Below, in pieces: positions 1 through 7,227 of a DNA stretch of 64,000 nucleotides; the first letter of the stretch is position 1, and each line of letters starts with the position of its first letter. Position numbers and translations under genes: made by a program. The stretch is from Thalassovita taeanensis (GTDB lineage: Bacteria; Pseudomonadota; Alphaproteobacteria; Rhodobacterales; Rhodobacteraceae). The DNA is taken from positions 62,001 through 126,000 of the forward strand of contig NZ_FOEP01000008.1 of the NCBI RefSeq assembly GCF_900110775.1. Direction: 5' to 3'. A model generated the notes under the pieces. That model was not told the DNA's origin. It searched no databases and was given only the letters and a program-made list of their open reading frames with translations.

Positions 1-201
1 GTCGAAGAACTCCACGATGGTCACTGGCGCATCCTCGCGCCCGAGTATGGGAGAATAGGACCGAACAAGACGATTCTGTTGTTCCAGCGGAGCGGCTGTC
101 GCCACCGGGGTCGGATCGGGGCGCGATACGAACCAGGCACCAGCCACGAAAACGGCCAGTACCAGAGTGAGTATCGCGAGCAGAAGTGTCTTTCGGTTCA
201 T
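1..201 (-). CDS. DsbA-family thiol:disulfide oxidoreductase, partial (C-terminus beyond window)
   Basis: Only the first 67 codons are inside the window. They show an N-terminal hydrophobic anchor or signal (residues about 5-25) and then a thioredoxin-fold opening with the strand PVTIVEFFD, which in DsbA-like proteins leads into the CxxC site. The ATG at 201-199 overlaps the stop of the upstream dsbB-like gene (ATGA), so the two are translationally coupled. A DsbA/DsbB pair implies periplasmic thiol oxidation. The active-site cysteines lie outside the window, so the call rests on the strand motif, the signal sequence and the neighbour. Confidence 0.75.
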   Translation of the reverse strand, partial: MNRKTLLLAILTLVLAVFVAGAWFVSRPDPTPVATAAPLEQQNRLVRSYSPILGREDAPVTIVEFFD

Positions 202-641
202 ATTGATATCCGTCGAAGTTGAATGAGAAGGACAAGGATCGCCCCGAACGTCAGCAGGGAGAGCAGAGGGATTGGCAGGCCAAGGATCAGCATCGCGTCA
301 TCGGTGCAGGATGGCCCGGACGCCGTGCAGGGGACGATCGGCGCCGACACGATCCCTGCGTAAAGCAGGGAATGGTAAAGGGCGACGGCACCACCCAGAA
401 CCGCGAGCGGCGCGGCATAGCGCCAGATCGAGAGGTCGGCGCGCCAAGCCGCCACCCCGAGGATGACCGCGAGCGGGAACATGAAGGCACGCTGGAACCA
501 GCACAGATTGCAGGGGGTCTGCCCCAGAACCTCTCCGATGAAGAGCACGGCAAGCGACGCGGACAAGGCGACGAACCATGCCGCGAAGAGGAAAGCTACC
601 GGGCTCGCGGCGCGTGGCGTTGCGTCTGGGCCAGCTGTCAC
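198..641 (-). CDS. DsbB-like disulfide bond formation membrane protein
   Basis: This 147-residue protein has four hydrophobic segments. A CxxC pair (CNLC, about residues 44-47) follows the first segment, and a second periplasmic cysteine pair (PCTASGPSC) lies between segments three and four. That is the DsbB layout that reoxidises DsbA with quinone. The start is GTG at 641, overlapping the stop of the SCO gene; its own stop overlaps the dsbA start. The three genes therefore form one tightly coupled minus-strand operon behind the MerR-type promoter at 1284-1314. Confidence 0.88.
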   Translation of the reverse strand: MTAGPDATPRAASPVAFLFAAWFVALSASLAVLFIGEVLGQTPCNLCWFQRAFMFPLAVILGVAAWRADLSIWRYAAPLAVLGGAVALYHSLLYAGIVSAPIVPCTASGPSCTDDAMLILGLPIPLLSLLTFGAILVLLIQLRRISI

Positions 642-1246
642 GCGCCGATCCTTTCGCGAAGATCAGTAACGATCAGTCTGGGTTCCTCGTCGTATTCGTA
701 GATGCGGACAAATTCGCCTTCCGGATCGAACAGGAGGAAGGACGACGTATGCCCCATCGCATAGCCGTCGGGCGCCGAGGCTTCCTCGATCTTCTGGTAG
801 TAGATCTTGAAGGTCTCGGCAGTGCGTTCGATTTGGTCCGGCGGTCCGCTCAACCCAAGGATTCCCTGACCAAACTGGGGAACGTAGTTGGCCAGAGCGC
901 TTGGCGTATCCCTTTCAGGGTCGACCGTGATGAACAGGGGCTGGACGGCGGAACCTTGGGTGCCGAGCTCGTCCATGACCTCCGCGATGGTTGCGAGCCC
1001 CATGGGACACACGTCGGGGCAGTTCGCAAATCCGAAAAAGACGAGCATCCAGCGCCCTCGGAAATCCTCGTCGGTCTGCACCATACCGGTATGGTCCGTC
1101 AGCTCAAAATCCGCAGTGAAACTCTCGGCCTCAGGATCAACACGCGCGGCGACCGGTCCCTGATTGCGTTCAGTCATCCAAAGCGTGGCTGACACCGCCG
1201 CAGCGACAACCACTGCCGACCAGAGAACTATCCGGACCTTCTTCAT
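638..1246 (-). CDS. SCO1/SenC-family thioredoxin-like copper chaperone
   Basis: This 202-residue protein has an N-terminal membrane anchor (about residues 5-23) and a thioredoxin-like domain with the family metal/thiol motif CPDVCP (about residues 77-82) and the distal histidine in YAMGHTSS. SCO proteins deliver copper to cytochrome oxidase or act as thiol reductases in the periplasm. Here it is first in an operon with dsbB- and dsbA-like genes and is driven by a MerR-type promoter. A role in metal or thiol stress therefore seems more likely than routine oxidase assembly; that is inference. Confidence 0.88.
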   Translation of the reverse strand: MKKVRIVLWSAVVVAAAVSATLWMTERNQGPVAARVDPEAESFTADFELTDHTGMVQTDEDFRGRWMLVFFGFANCPDVCPMGLATIAEVMDELGTQGSAVQPLFITVDPERDTPSALANYVPQFGQGILGLSGPPDQIERTAETFKIYYQKIEEASAPDGYAMGHTSSFLLFDPEGEFVRIYEYDEEPRLIVTDLRERIGA

Positions 1247-1283
1247 TGCTTGCGCTACCCACCTGTTCAGTTTGTCTGTGCGC

Positions 1284-1314
1284 GGGATACAAGCTACAGC
1301 AGATAGAGGTTCAA
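1284..1314 (-). promoter_or_regulatory. MerR-type promoter of the SCO-dsbB-dsbA operon
   Basis: Read on the minus strand this is TTGAAC, a 19-bp spacer and TATCCC. The spacer contains the dyad CTCTATCTGCTGTAG. An over-long 19-bp spacer with a central CTNNAG dyad is the hallmark of promoters activated by MerR-family metal sensors, which untwist the DNA to realign the two boxes. The merR gene lies next to it in the opposite direction. Confidence 0.75.
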
Positions 1315-1394
1315 GCGAAAAGTTACTTTTTGTTGTCCGAAGTCACACCAAAGTGAAACCTTTGTCTTTTCAATGGAGTTGGCTCTTCAGTAAG

Positions 1395-1409
1395 CTACAG
1401 TCTTTGTAG
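1395..1409. promoter_or_regulatory. MerR operator at the merR gene (autoregulation)
   Basis: CTACAGTCTTTGTAG is an inverted repeat (CTACA/TGTAG) 16 bp before the merR start codon. It matches the operators found at 1284, 2187, 2934, 5258 and 7007. It lacks a good -35/-10 pair at the matching positions, so it may serve for repression of merR itself. Confidence 0.6.
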
Positions 1410-1424
1410 ATTGAAGGATCGCAC

Positions 1425-1853
1425 ATGCTGGCAATTGGAACACTCTCGCGGAGAACCGGAACCAAGGTTCAGACGATCCGCTACTACGAAGAAATCGGTT
1501 TGATGAACGAGGCCGGAAGGACCGCAGGCGGCCAGCGCCGGTACTTTGAAAAGGATCTCGACCGGCTGGCTTTCATCCGGCACTCACGCCAGCTCGGATT
1601 TTCGCTCGACTCCATCCGGGAGCTGCTGGACCTCTCGGACAACCCGTCCCAATCCTGCGCGGAGGCGGATTCGATCGCGCGTCGGCAACTCCACCAAGTC
1701 GAACAGCGGATCAAGCGTCTGCAAGCGCTTAAGAAGGAATTGAAACGCATGGTCGCCGAGTGCGACGGTGACAGCGTTGCGGAGTGCAAGGTTCTGGAGG
1801 TCCTTCGAGACCATGCGGAATGTCTCACCGAGCACGACGGGATTGGGGCTTGA
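1425..1853 (+). CDS. MerR-family metal-responsive transcription regulator (ZntR/CadR/PbrR-like)
   Basis: This 142-residue protein has the MerR winged helix-turn-helix at the N-terminus ([11 protein letters not shown], residues 16-26), a long dimerisation helix, and a C-terminal metal loop. Cysteines at 78, 113, 121 and 133 are spaced as in ZntR, CadR and PbrR (first to second is 35 residues), which favours a divalent soft metal such as Zn, Cd or Pb over Cu(I). Its stop overlaps the ynfA-like start. Matching operators lie at five promoters within 6 kb, making it the likely master regulator of this island. Confidence 0.9.
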   Translation: MLAIGTLSRRTGTKVQTIRYYEEIGLMNEAGRTAGGQRRYFEKDLDRLAFIRHSRQLGFSLDSIRELLDLSDNPSQSCAEADSIARRQLHQVEQRIKRLQALKKELKRMVAECDGDSVAECKVLEVLRDHAECLTEHDGIGA

Positions 1854-2176
1854 ACGCCGCAATTGCCTATCCGCTGGCTGCTGTCGCGGAGATCAGCGGG
1901 TGTTTCGCCATCTGGGCGTGGTGGCGTCTTGGGGCATCACCGCTCTGGCTCGCACCCGGCATAATCGCGCTCGCGCTTTTCGGCTGGTTGCTGGCGCAGG
2001 TCGAAACCAGCGCAGCGGGCCGCGCTTTCGCAGCCTATGGCGGCATCTACATCGGGGCCTCCATGCTCTGGATGTGGTTCGTCGAGGGCGAGCGACCTGA
2101 CAGATGGGACTTCATAGGGACGTCCATCTGTTTGATCGGTGCCGCGATTATTCTTTCGGTGCCCAGAGGGACGTAA
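1850..2176 (+). CDS. ynfA: YnfA-family small membrane protein (UPF0060)
   Basis: The start is TTG at 1850, overlapping the merR stop (TTGA). It gives 108 residues, the usual length of the YnfA family. The protein is almost wholly hydrophobic with four predicted helices and the family opening [19 protein letters not shown]. YnfA proteins resemble small multidrug resistance efflux proteins and often sit beside metal-resistance genes. An in-frame ATG upstream would add a non-hydrophobic extension that overlaps merR and was rejected. Confidence 0.88.
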   Translation: MNAAIAYPLAAVAEISGCFAIWAWWRLGASPLWLAPGIIALALFGWLLAQVETSAAGRAFAAYGGIYIGASMLWMWFVEGERPDRWDFIGTSICLIGAAIILSVPRGT

Positions 2177-2186
2177 ATAAGCTATT

Positions 2187-2217
2187 TTGGATCTACAGTC
2201 GCTAGAGGTTCTATATA
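2187..2217 (+). promoter_or_regulatory. MerR-type promoter of the small CDF transporter gene
   Basis: TTGGAT, a 19-bp spacer and TATATA. The spacer holds CTACAGTCGCTAGAG, the CTNNAG dyad expected for a MerR-family activator. It starts 103 bp before the transporter gene at 2290. Confidence 0.75.
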
Positions 2218-2289
2218 TCTTATTGACAGCTGCATCCGAAGAGGGCGTTTCTGCCCCCTTTCTTAGAAATCGGAAGGTTTGCCAGTTCG

Positions 2290-2907
2290 ATGGTCGAAAG
2301 CGAATTCAGCGGGAAGAATGAAAAAGAGCGCCAGACGCTCTGGATTGTTCTCGGTCTCAATCTCGCAATCGCTGCGGGGTTCTTCGCCACGGGAGCTATC
2401 GGCGATTCCAGCGCCCTGATCGCCAATGGTCTCGACAACACATCCGACAGCCTCGTCTATGGCATCAGCCTTCTGGCCTTGTCCCGGTCGTCGAAGTGGA
2501 AGCGGGGTGCCGCGAACGTATCCGGCGGATTGCTTCTGATCTTTGCGGTTGGCATTCTGATTGACGCTTGGCGGCGCTATGTCGGCGGTTCCGAACCGCT
2601 CGGAACTCTGATGATCGCAATGTCGCTGATAGCTGCGGTCGTCAACCTCGCCTGCATCTGGCTGCTCGGGCGACTGAAGGAACCGGACGTGAACATCCGG
2701 GCCGCCAACACCTTCAGCCTCAACGATTTCGCATCGAACGGCGGCATCCTGATCGCGGGCAGTCTCGTTTGGTGGTTGGGCAGCAACTGGCCCGACCTCG
2801 TTGTCGGGGTCGCGGTGGCTGGCATCGCGGCGTGGGGCGGCATAGGCATCCTGCGGGACGCGCATGACGAGCATCACAAGGCAGTTCACAATCACCAACC
2901 AGAATAG
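2290..2907 (+). CDS. Short cation diffusion facilitator (CDF)-type metal transporter
   Basis: This 205-residue protein has six predicted membrane helices and no cytoplasmic C-terminal ferredoxin-like domain, so it is about two thirds of a standard CDF. Helix 2 carries a DxxxD pair (LDNTSDS); helix 5 has DFASN, where the usual final Asp is Asn. A histidine-rich tail (HDEHHKAVHNH) ends the protein. It is expected to export divalent metal using the proton gradient, but the altered helix-5 site leaves the ion open. It follows its own MerR-type promoter. Confidence 0.82.
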   Translation: MVESEFSGKNEKERQTLWIVLGLNLAIAAGFFATGAIGDSSALIANGLDNTSDSLVYGISLLALSRSSKWKRGAANVSGGLLLIFAVGILIDAWRRYVGGSEPLGTLMIAMSLIAAVVNLACIWLLGRLKEPDVNIRAANTFSLNDFASNGGILIAGSLVWWLGSNWPDLVVGVAVAGIAAWGGIGILRDAHDEHHKAVHNHQPE

Positions 2908-2933
2908 TCTCTCGCGTCGCGACAAGATAAAGG

Positions 2934-2964
2934 TTGAAGCTACAGTGACTGTAGAAACTATCAT
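2934..2964 (+). promoter_or_regulatory. MerR-type promoter of the transglutaminase-CDF-methyltransferase operon
   Basis: TTGAAG, a 19-bp spacer and TATCAT. The spacer starts with CTACAGTGACTGTAG, a perfect dyad (CTACAG/CTGTAG). This is the most symmetric of the sites in the island and lies 30 bp before the ATG at 2994. Confidence 0.8.
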
Positions 2965-2993
2965 CTCTGTATAGTTGATTCTAGGAAACGCTC

Positions 2994-3764
2994 ATGACCC
3001 CTGTTGACCCGCTGCTTTCGTCCACGCCACTCTTGGATTTCAGGCATCCTTCACTTGCCGCTCTGATCGCCGACCGGGGGTGGGGAACCTTGCCGTTGCA
3101 TGATCGAATTGGTGCAATCTACGACTTCGTGCTAAACGAGATCGACTTTGGCTATAACCGCGCCGACGACATTCCTGCCTCTGAAGTACTCGACGACAGG
3201 TATGGACAATGCAACACGAAGGGAACGCTGCTGATGGCGCTTCTACGCGCTGTCGGCGTAAGATGCCGCTTGCACGGCTTCACAATCCACAAAGCGTTGC
3301 AACGGGGCGTCGTGCCTGAACTGATCTATCCGATCGCACCCGCAGAAATCCTCCACTCATGGATCGAGGTCGAGACCGAGGCAGGATGGGTCGATCTTGA
3401 GGGCTTCATCCTCGACACACCCTTCCTGTTGGCCCTGCAGCGGTCGTTTCCCGAGACACGGTCCCTATGCGGCTACGGTGCCGGGACCGACTGCTTGAGC
3501 GCACCGCCAGTCGGATGGACGGGGGAGAGTACATATATCCAGAAGACCGGCATCGCCCGCGATTTTGGAACATTCGATAATCCTGACATGTTTTATGAGC
3601 ACCATCGTCAGGCGTTTGGCCCCCTGCGCGACTGGATCTATCGGCACCTCATTCGCCATTGGATGAATGCCCGCGGCAGGGCGATCCGCGCTGGTCGTTT
3701 GCCAAGCGTTCCAGGGCTCAGCCCGCCAAACCACGGCCATGAGGAGGCTTCTCGTGCCGCATGA
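2994..3764 (+). CDS. Transglutaminase-like cysteine protease-fold protein
   Basis: This 256-residue protein has the transglutaminase-core triad: Cys in GQCNTKG (about residue 73), His in ILHSWIEVE (about 121) and Asp in GWVDLEGF (about 134). There is no signal peptide, so it is probably cytoplasmic. The fold can hydrolyse or transfer peptide amide bonds, but I know of no defined role in metal islands. It is the first gene of an operon with a zinc-type CDF exporter and a membrane methyltransferase, whose start codon it overlaps. Confidence 0.78.
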   Translation: MTPVDPLLSSTPLLDFRHPSLAALIADRGWGTLPLHDRIGAIYDFVLNEIDFGYNRADDIPASEVLDDRYGQCNTKGTLLMALLRAVGVRCRLHGFTIHKALQRGVVPELIYPIAPAEILHSWIEVETEAGWVDLEGFILDTPFLLALQRSFPETRSLCGYGAGTDCLSAPPVGWTGESTYIQKTGIARDFGTFDNPDMFYEHHRQAFGPLRDWIYRHLIRHWMNARGRAIRAGRLPSVPGLSPPNHGHEEASRAA

Positions 3765-4662
3765 TCATGCCCATATGGAGCCTAAAGAAGGCGACCGGCG
3801 GGTTGCCATTGCCATCTGGGCAAACGGCCTCCTGACGGTCGCGCAGATTGTCGGCGGGATACTATCCGGCAGCCTCGCGCTGATCGCGGATGCCATCCAC
3901 AACTTCTCCGACATGGCGTCGCTCGTCATCGCATTCGGCGCGCGCAAGATCGCGCGCCGCCCGGCCGATGCGAAAATGACCTTCGGATATGGCAGGGTCG
4001 AGATCGTCGCCGCGCTTATCAATTATACCTCGCTGATCATCATCGGCCTTTATCTGGTCTATGAGGGCGCGATGCGGTTTGTTGATCCGCCCGAAGTCGC
4101 GGGTTGGACCGTGGTCATCCTGGGCAGTGTGGCGCTGTTCATCGATACCCTCACCGCGTGGCTGACCTATTCGATGCAGAAAGGCAGCGTGAACATCCGG
4201 GCGCTGTTCCTCCACAACCTCAGCGATGCGCTGGCGTCTGTGGCCGTGATCGTCGGTGGCGTTCTCATCCTTCTCTACGATGTCCGCTGGGTTGATCCGG
4301 CGATCACCATCGGGATTGCCGCCTATATCCTCTGGCTCGCCTTCAGCGAGATCGGTGGCCCGATCCGCACCCTGATGTTGGGAAGCCCGCCCGATATCGA
4401 CACGGACAAGGTTATCGCGGCCGTGGAGGACGTGGACGGAGTCGAGGAAGTTCATCACGCACATTTCTGGCAGATGCAGGAGCATCGTGCGGCGCTCGAT
4501 ACCCACGTCGTAATCGCCGAGGACCGCTGGGATGACCTCGAAAACATCAAGACGGCAATCAAGACCCGCCTCGACGAGGAATTCGGGATCGACCACTCAA
4601 CGCTGGAGTTTGAACGCTCAGCGACCAAACATCGGGACGCAGACAGGTATGGTCATGGGTGA
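3754..4662 (+). CDS. CDF-family zinc/cadmium/cobalt efflux transporter (CzcD-like)
   Basis: From the GTG at 3754, preceded by GAGGAGG seven bases upstream, this is a 302-residue full-length CDF. It has six membrane helices, HxxxD sites in helix 2 (HNFSD) and helix 5 (HNLSD), and a complete cytoplasmic C-terminal domain with HHAHFWQM. The two histidine-aspartate sites are the tetrahedral zinc site of ZitB/CzcD proteins. An ATG at 3739 is an alternative start. It overlaps the transglutaminase-like gene and is followed by an overlapping methyltransferase gene. Confidence 0.92.
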   Translation: MPHDHAHMEPKEGDRRVAIAIWANGLLTVAQIVGGILSGSLALIADAIHNFSDMASLVIAFGARKIARRPADAKMTFGYGRVEIVAALINYTSLIIIGLYLVYEGAMRFVDPPEVAGWTVVILGSVALFIDTLTAWLTYSMQKGSVNIRALFLHNLSDALASVAVIVGGVLILLYDVRWVDPAITIGIAAYILWLAFSEIGGPIRTLMLGSPPDIDTDKVIAAVEDVDGVEEVHHAHFWQMQEHRAALDTHVVIAEDRWDDLENIKTAIKTRLDEEFGIDHSTLEFERSATKHRDADRYGHG

Positions 4663-5212
4663 CCTCAAAACCGTGGTTCTCGTGCTGGGTTGTGCGGCCA
4701 ATCTGTTGCTGGTCGCGGGTATACTCTGGTCCATGTTCCAACCGGAGCGACGAGTCTGGCCGCCGATTCACTCTACAGGAGCCCACAAGATTGTCGTCTG
4801 GGGACTTACGTGCGTCGGCTTCGGATCTGCCATCGTTTTGGCTCTGCTAGAATGGGGTGAGCTCGACTTCCCATGGATCATACGTTGGGGTTTAGGGCTT
4901 TGTCTGATCGTTCTGGGCAATGCCGTTGTCTGGTCCGGTGTGATGCAACTTGGGATGGCGGCGACGAGTGGTGATGAAGGCGTTCTGCGGACCCGTGGCC
5001 TTTACCGGTTCTCCCGCAATCCTCAGTATGTGGCTGACATGGCGATCCTCATCGGGATCGGACTGCTCTCCGCCTCGATCCTCGCGTGGCCAGTGATTAT
5101 CACCGGCGTTACTGCATTGGCACTCGCGCCCTTCGCTGAAGAGCGCTGGTTGATTGATCGCTACGGGGACCCATACCGAGGCTACCTCCGCACAACCCGC
5201 AGGTTTCTCTGA
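4649..5212 (+). CDS. ICMT/PEMT-like membrane methyltransferase
   Basis: This 187-residue protein has five or so hydrophobic segments. The C-terminal signature RTRGLYRFSRNPQYVAD, followed by EERWLIDRYGDPYRGY, is typical of the isoprenylcysteine carboxyl methyltransferase/phospholipid methyltransferase superfamily. It likely uses S-adenosylmethionine at the membrane; the substrate is unknown. The ATGs at 4649 and 4655 both overlap the end of the CDF gene, so it is co-translated. Genes of this family recur beside CDF transporters in metal islands. Confidence 0.82.
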   Translation: MVMGDLKTVVLVLGCAANLLLVAGILWSMFQPERRVWPPIHSTGAHKIVVWGLTCVGFGSAIVLALLEWGELDFPWIIRWGLGLCLIVLGNAVVWSGVMQLGMAATSGDEGVLRTRGLYRFSRNPQYVADMAILIGIGLLSASILAWPVIITGVTALALAPFAEERWLIDRYGDPYRGYLRTTRRFL

Positions 5213-5257
5213 CAGCATAAGGACAGCTGATCTCACGGCTTTGTGAGTGGCAGCCTG

Positions 5258-5288
5258 TTGAAGCTCTAGTGGGTGGAGGTCCGAGAAT
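5258..5288 (+). promoter_or_regulatory. MerR-type promoter of the first L,D-transpeptidase gene
   Basis: TTGAAG, a 19-bp spacer and GAGAAT. The spacer begins with the dyad CTCTAGTGGGTGGAG. The -10 box is weaker than in the sister promoters. The gene starts 30 bp downstream. Confidence 0.65.
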
Positions 5289-5317
5289 AGTCCAAACAGA
5301 TAAAATTTGAGGTTTTC

Positions 5318-5911
5318 ATGATGAAACGAGCAAACGACATGTCAGTCACGCGCAGGGCTGCGCTCCTGGGGGCCGCCGCAAGCGGCTTGGTTCTCGGAAC
5401 CGGCAGGGGAGTGGCACAGACAAACGAGGGTCTGGCGACACCGGCGGTGCGAAGCAATATTTCCGGGTTTAGGGTTGCGTCCTGGCAAGATCATTTTGAC
5501 AACCTGCGGAATGGCGCGATTCTCTGCGACATTGACTCCCGCGCGGTGCAGTTCTGGTCGGAAGACGAAAACGTCTACAAGCTTTACCCCTCCAGCGTCC
5601 CTCTTACGGAGGAGTTGACGCGGCGCGGTTACACCGAAATCGTTCGCAAGGTGGATGGCCCGAGCTGGCGACCTACGCCGTCGATGAAGGAGCGCAATCC
5701 CGAATGGCCGGATTTCGTTGGCCCTGGCCCCGACAATCCCCTTGGAACACACGCCCTTTATCTGTCATGGCAGTACTACCGCGTTCACGGCACAGGTGAC
5801 ACGCGCAAGATCGGTCGACAATCGTCGAACGGCTGCATCGGCCTCTACAACGAACATATCGAAGAGTTGTTTGGATTAGCCGAGGTTGGTACTCAGGTTA
5901 AGTTGTTCTAA
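5318..5911 (+). CDS. L,D-transpeptidase (YkuD domain), Tat-exported
   Basis: This 197-residue protein carries a twin-arginine signal (SVTRRAALLGAA) and a YkuD catalytic motif near the C-terminus: HGTGDTRKIG, then SSNGCIGLYN with the catalytic Cys. These enzymes form 3-3 peptidoglycan cross-links or attach outer-membrane proteins to the wall in the periplasm. It is followed 17 bp later by a small lipoprotein gene. The MerR-type promoter ties it to metal stress, so it may reinforce the envelope when metal damages it; that is inference. Confidence 0.9.
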   Translation: MMKRANDMSVTRRAALLGAAASGLVLGTGRGVAQTNEGLATPAVRSNISGFRVASWQDHFDNLRNGAILCDIDSRAVQFWSEDENVYKLYPSSVPLTEELTRRGYTEIVRKVDGPSWRPTPSMKERNPEWPDFVGPGPDNPLGTHALYLSWQYYRVHGTGDTRKIGRQSSNGCIGLYNEHIEELFGLAEVGTQVKLF

Positions 5912-5928
5912 GGGCGGAAATTTTAAAT

Positions 5929-6198
5929 ATGCGAATTCATCTTGGCTTACTTCTCCCAGCAGCGTTTTTGTTGGGAGCGTGTTCCGCTTCTATTCCTGGC
6001 GGGCCCGACACTGCACAAAACAGACCACTGCCGGAGGCAGTCGTCGCTATGGCCGCAACGGGTCAGGATCTTCAGTCCGCGCGCCTTTTGCCGGAAGACG
6101 GCTGCTACTGGTATCTGCACAACGGTCCCGTGGAAGTTACCCTGGTGCCGCTCCGAACCCCTCGCGGAAATCCGATTTGTACCGCGCCGGCGGCCTAG
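5929..6198 (+). CDS. Small lipoprotein, unknown function
   Basis: This 89-residue protein has a lipoprotein signal with lipobox LLGAC (Cys about 18) and a short mature part with two further cysteines. It follows the L,D-transpeptidase gene by 17 bp and is probably in the same transcript. I do not recognise a domain. Its position suggests an envelope role alongside the transpeptidase. Confidence 0.75.
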   Translation: MRIHLGLLLPAAFLLGACSASIPGGPDTAQNRPLPEAVVAMAATGQDLQSARLLPEDGCYWYLHNGPVEVTLVPLRTPRGNPICTAPAA

Positions 6199-6233
6199 CG
6201 GGGTTCAGTAATCCGAAGTGCTCCCCGGCTAGG
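6194..6233. terminator. Inverted repeat between convergent genes, possible bidirectional terminator
   Basis: CCTAGCGGGG at 6194-6203 pairs with CCCCGGCTAGG at 6223-6233, with one bulged base. It sits between the stop of the lipoprotein gene and the stop of the converging L,D-transpeptidase gene. There is no clear T-run, so the terminator role is tentative. Confidence 0.4.
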
Positions 6234-6281
6234 ATAAACTCCCGTCACTTTCCCTGACCGATGGTGCTTTGGTACACGGCC

Positions 6282-6947
6282 TCAGCTTCCCGCAGTGACA
6301 CTGTCCTCGGCCGAGTAGAGGAAAGCCGTCGAACCAATATCGACGTTGGGATAAAGCTCGTTTATGTGCGCCATGACCATTCTGACGCAGCCGGAACTTG
6401 CACGACCGCCAATGCTTCTCGGCTGTGGCGTACCGTGAATGCGGAGATAAGTGTCCCGGTCGCCGAGAAAGAGATAGAGAGCTCGCGACCCAAGCGCATT
6501 CTTAGGTCCGGGCTCCATACCGTCGGCGATATCAGCGTAGAGTTCTGGGTCGCGGTCGATCATGTTCTGCGTCGGCTGCCAATGCGGCCATCTGACTTTA
6601 CGCTTGATCGTGTATGTACCTGGTTCGTACAGATCACCACGAGCAATGGCGACGCCATAGCGCATGGCAGTCCCGCCCTCCTCGATGTGATAAAGGTAGC
6701 GCGCAACCGCATCGACATGAATGTCGCCCGGTGTCAGCCCGTCTTTCGCGGCCACCCGGGTCGGGAGAAACCGCGGATGTAAGCCCCAGGGGTTCGAGGT
6801 TGCCGGGTCAAAGCCGGGCGGCGTCACCTGTGCGTCCCAGGCAACCTTCTGCGATTCGGTCGGCCAGGTATTTGCCAGCACCGGGCTGGCAACCGGGGCA
6901 GAAAAGAGGGCGGCGGTGGTCATCACGAAATGTCGTCTAGTCAGCAT
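6282..6947 (-). CDS. Second L,D-transpeptidase (YkuD domain), Tat-exported
   Basis: From the ATG at 6947, preceded by GGAAGAG, this is 221 residues with a twin-arginine-like signal (LTRRHFVMTTAALF). The catalytic block is HGTPQPRSIGGRASSGCVRM; the active cysteine is in SSGCVR. It is a paralogue of the protein encoded at 5318-5911 in the opposite orientation. A longer reading from 7025 would run through the promoter region and was rejected. The promoter at 7007-7037 is again of the 19-bp-spacer MerR type. Confidence 0.9.
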   Translation of the reverse strand: MLTRRHFVMTTAALFSAPVASPVLANTWPTESQKVAWDAQVTPPGFDPATSNPWGLHPRFLPTRVAAKDGLTPGDIHVDAVARYLYHIEEGGTAMRYGVAIARGDLYEPGTYTIKRKVRWPHWQPTQNMIDRDPELYADIADGMEPGPKNALGSRALYLFLGDRDTYLRIHGTPQPRSIGGRASSGCVRMVMAHINELYPNVDIGSTAFLYSAEDSVTAGS

Positions 6948-7006
6948 ACTATACTCTTCCAGCTTTGTCTGGCGAATGCCGTGACACGAGAAACGGCGTT
7001 TAATGT

Positions 7007-7037
7007 ACCATAGAACCTCTACCAACTAGAGCTTCAA
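7007..7037 (-). promoter_or_regulatory. MerR-type promoter of the second L,D-transpeptidase gene
   Basis: On the minus strand it reads TTGAAG, a 19-bp spacer and TATGGT. The spacer is CTCTAGTTGGTAGAGGTTC, a near-twin of the spacer at 5258. The gene starts 60 bp downstream. Confidence 0.75.
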
Positions 7038-7173
7038 GGAGTTTCTTTTGACACAGATTGATTGCTCGGCTTCTACATCTTGTCGCGTGGTCGATGGCGA
7101 TTATTCGAGCACTTAATCTAAATTACAGTCGTGTTTTTACATAACCCTGATTATGGGTGAAATATACTTAATG

Positions 7174-7192
7174 TTGCGTTAGTATATTATTG
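7174..7192. promoter_or_regulatory. Shared AT-rich transfer-region site A
   Basis: TTGCGTTAGTATATTATTG lies just before the first gene of the T4SS side of the window. It matches sites at 9265-9284 (reverse), 31035-31052 and 40081-40099, with consensus TTRCGWTARTATA. It may be an operator or an unusual promoter for plasmid transfer genes. Confidence 0.45.
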
Positions 7193-7227
7193 AAGGTAAG
7201 ATGGTGTCCGACAAAGGGGCCCCTACC

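Noticed and set aside
219-1192. Plus-strand frames over the dsbB and SCO genes
   Set aside because: They are antisense to clear DsbB and SCO proteins, with charged low-complexity translation.
1386-1420. MerR-type promoter for merR itself
   Set aside because: The dyad is present, but the hexamers at the 19-bp positions (AGTAAG and AAGGAT) are poor, so only the operator is reported.
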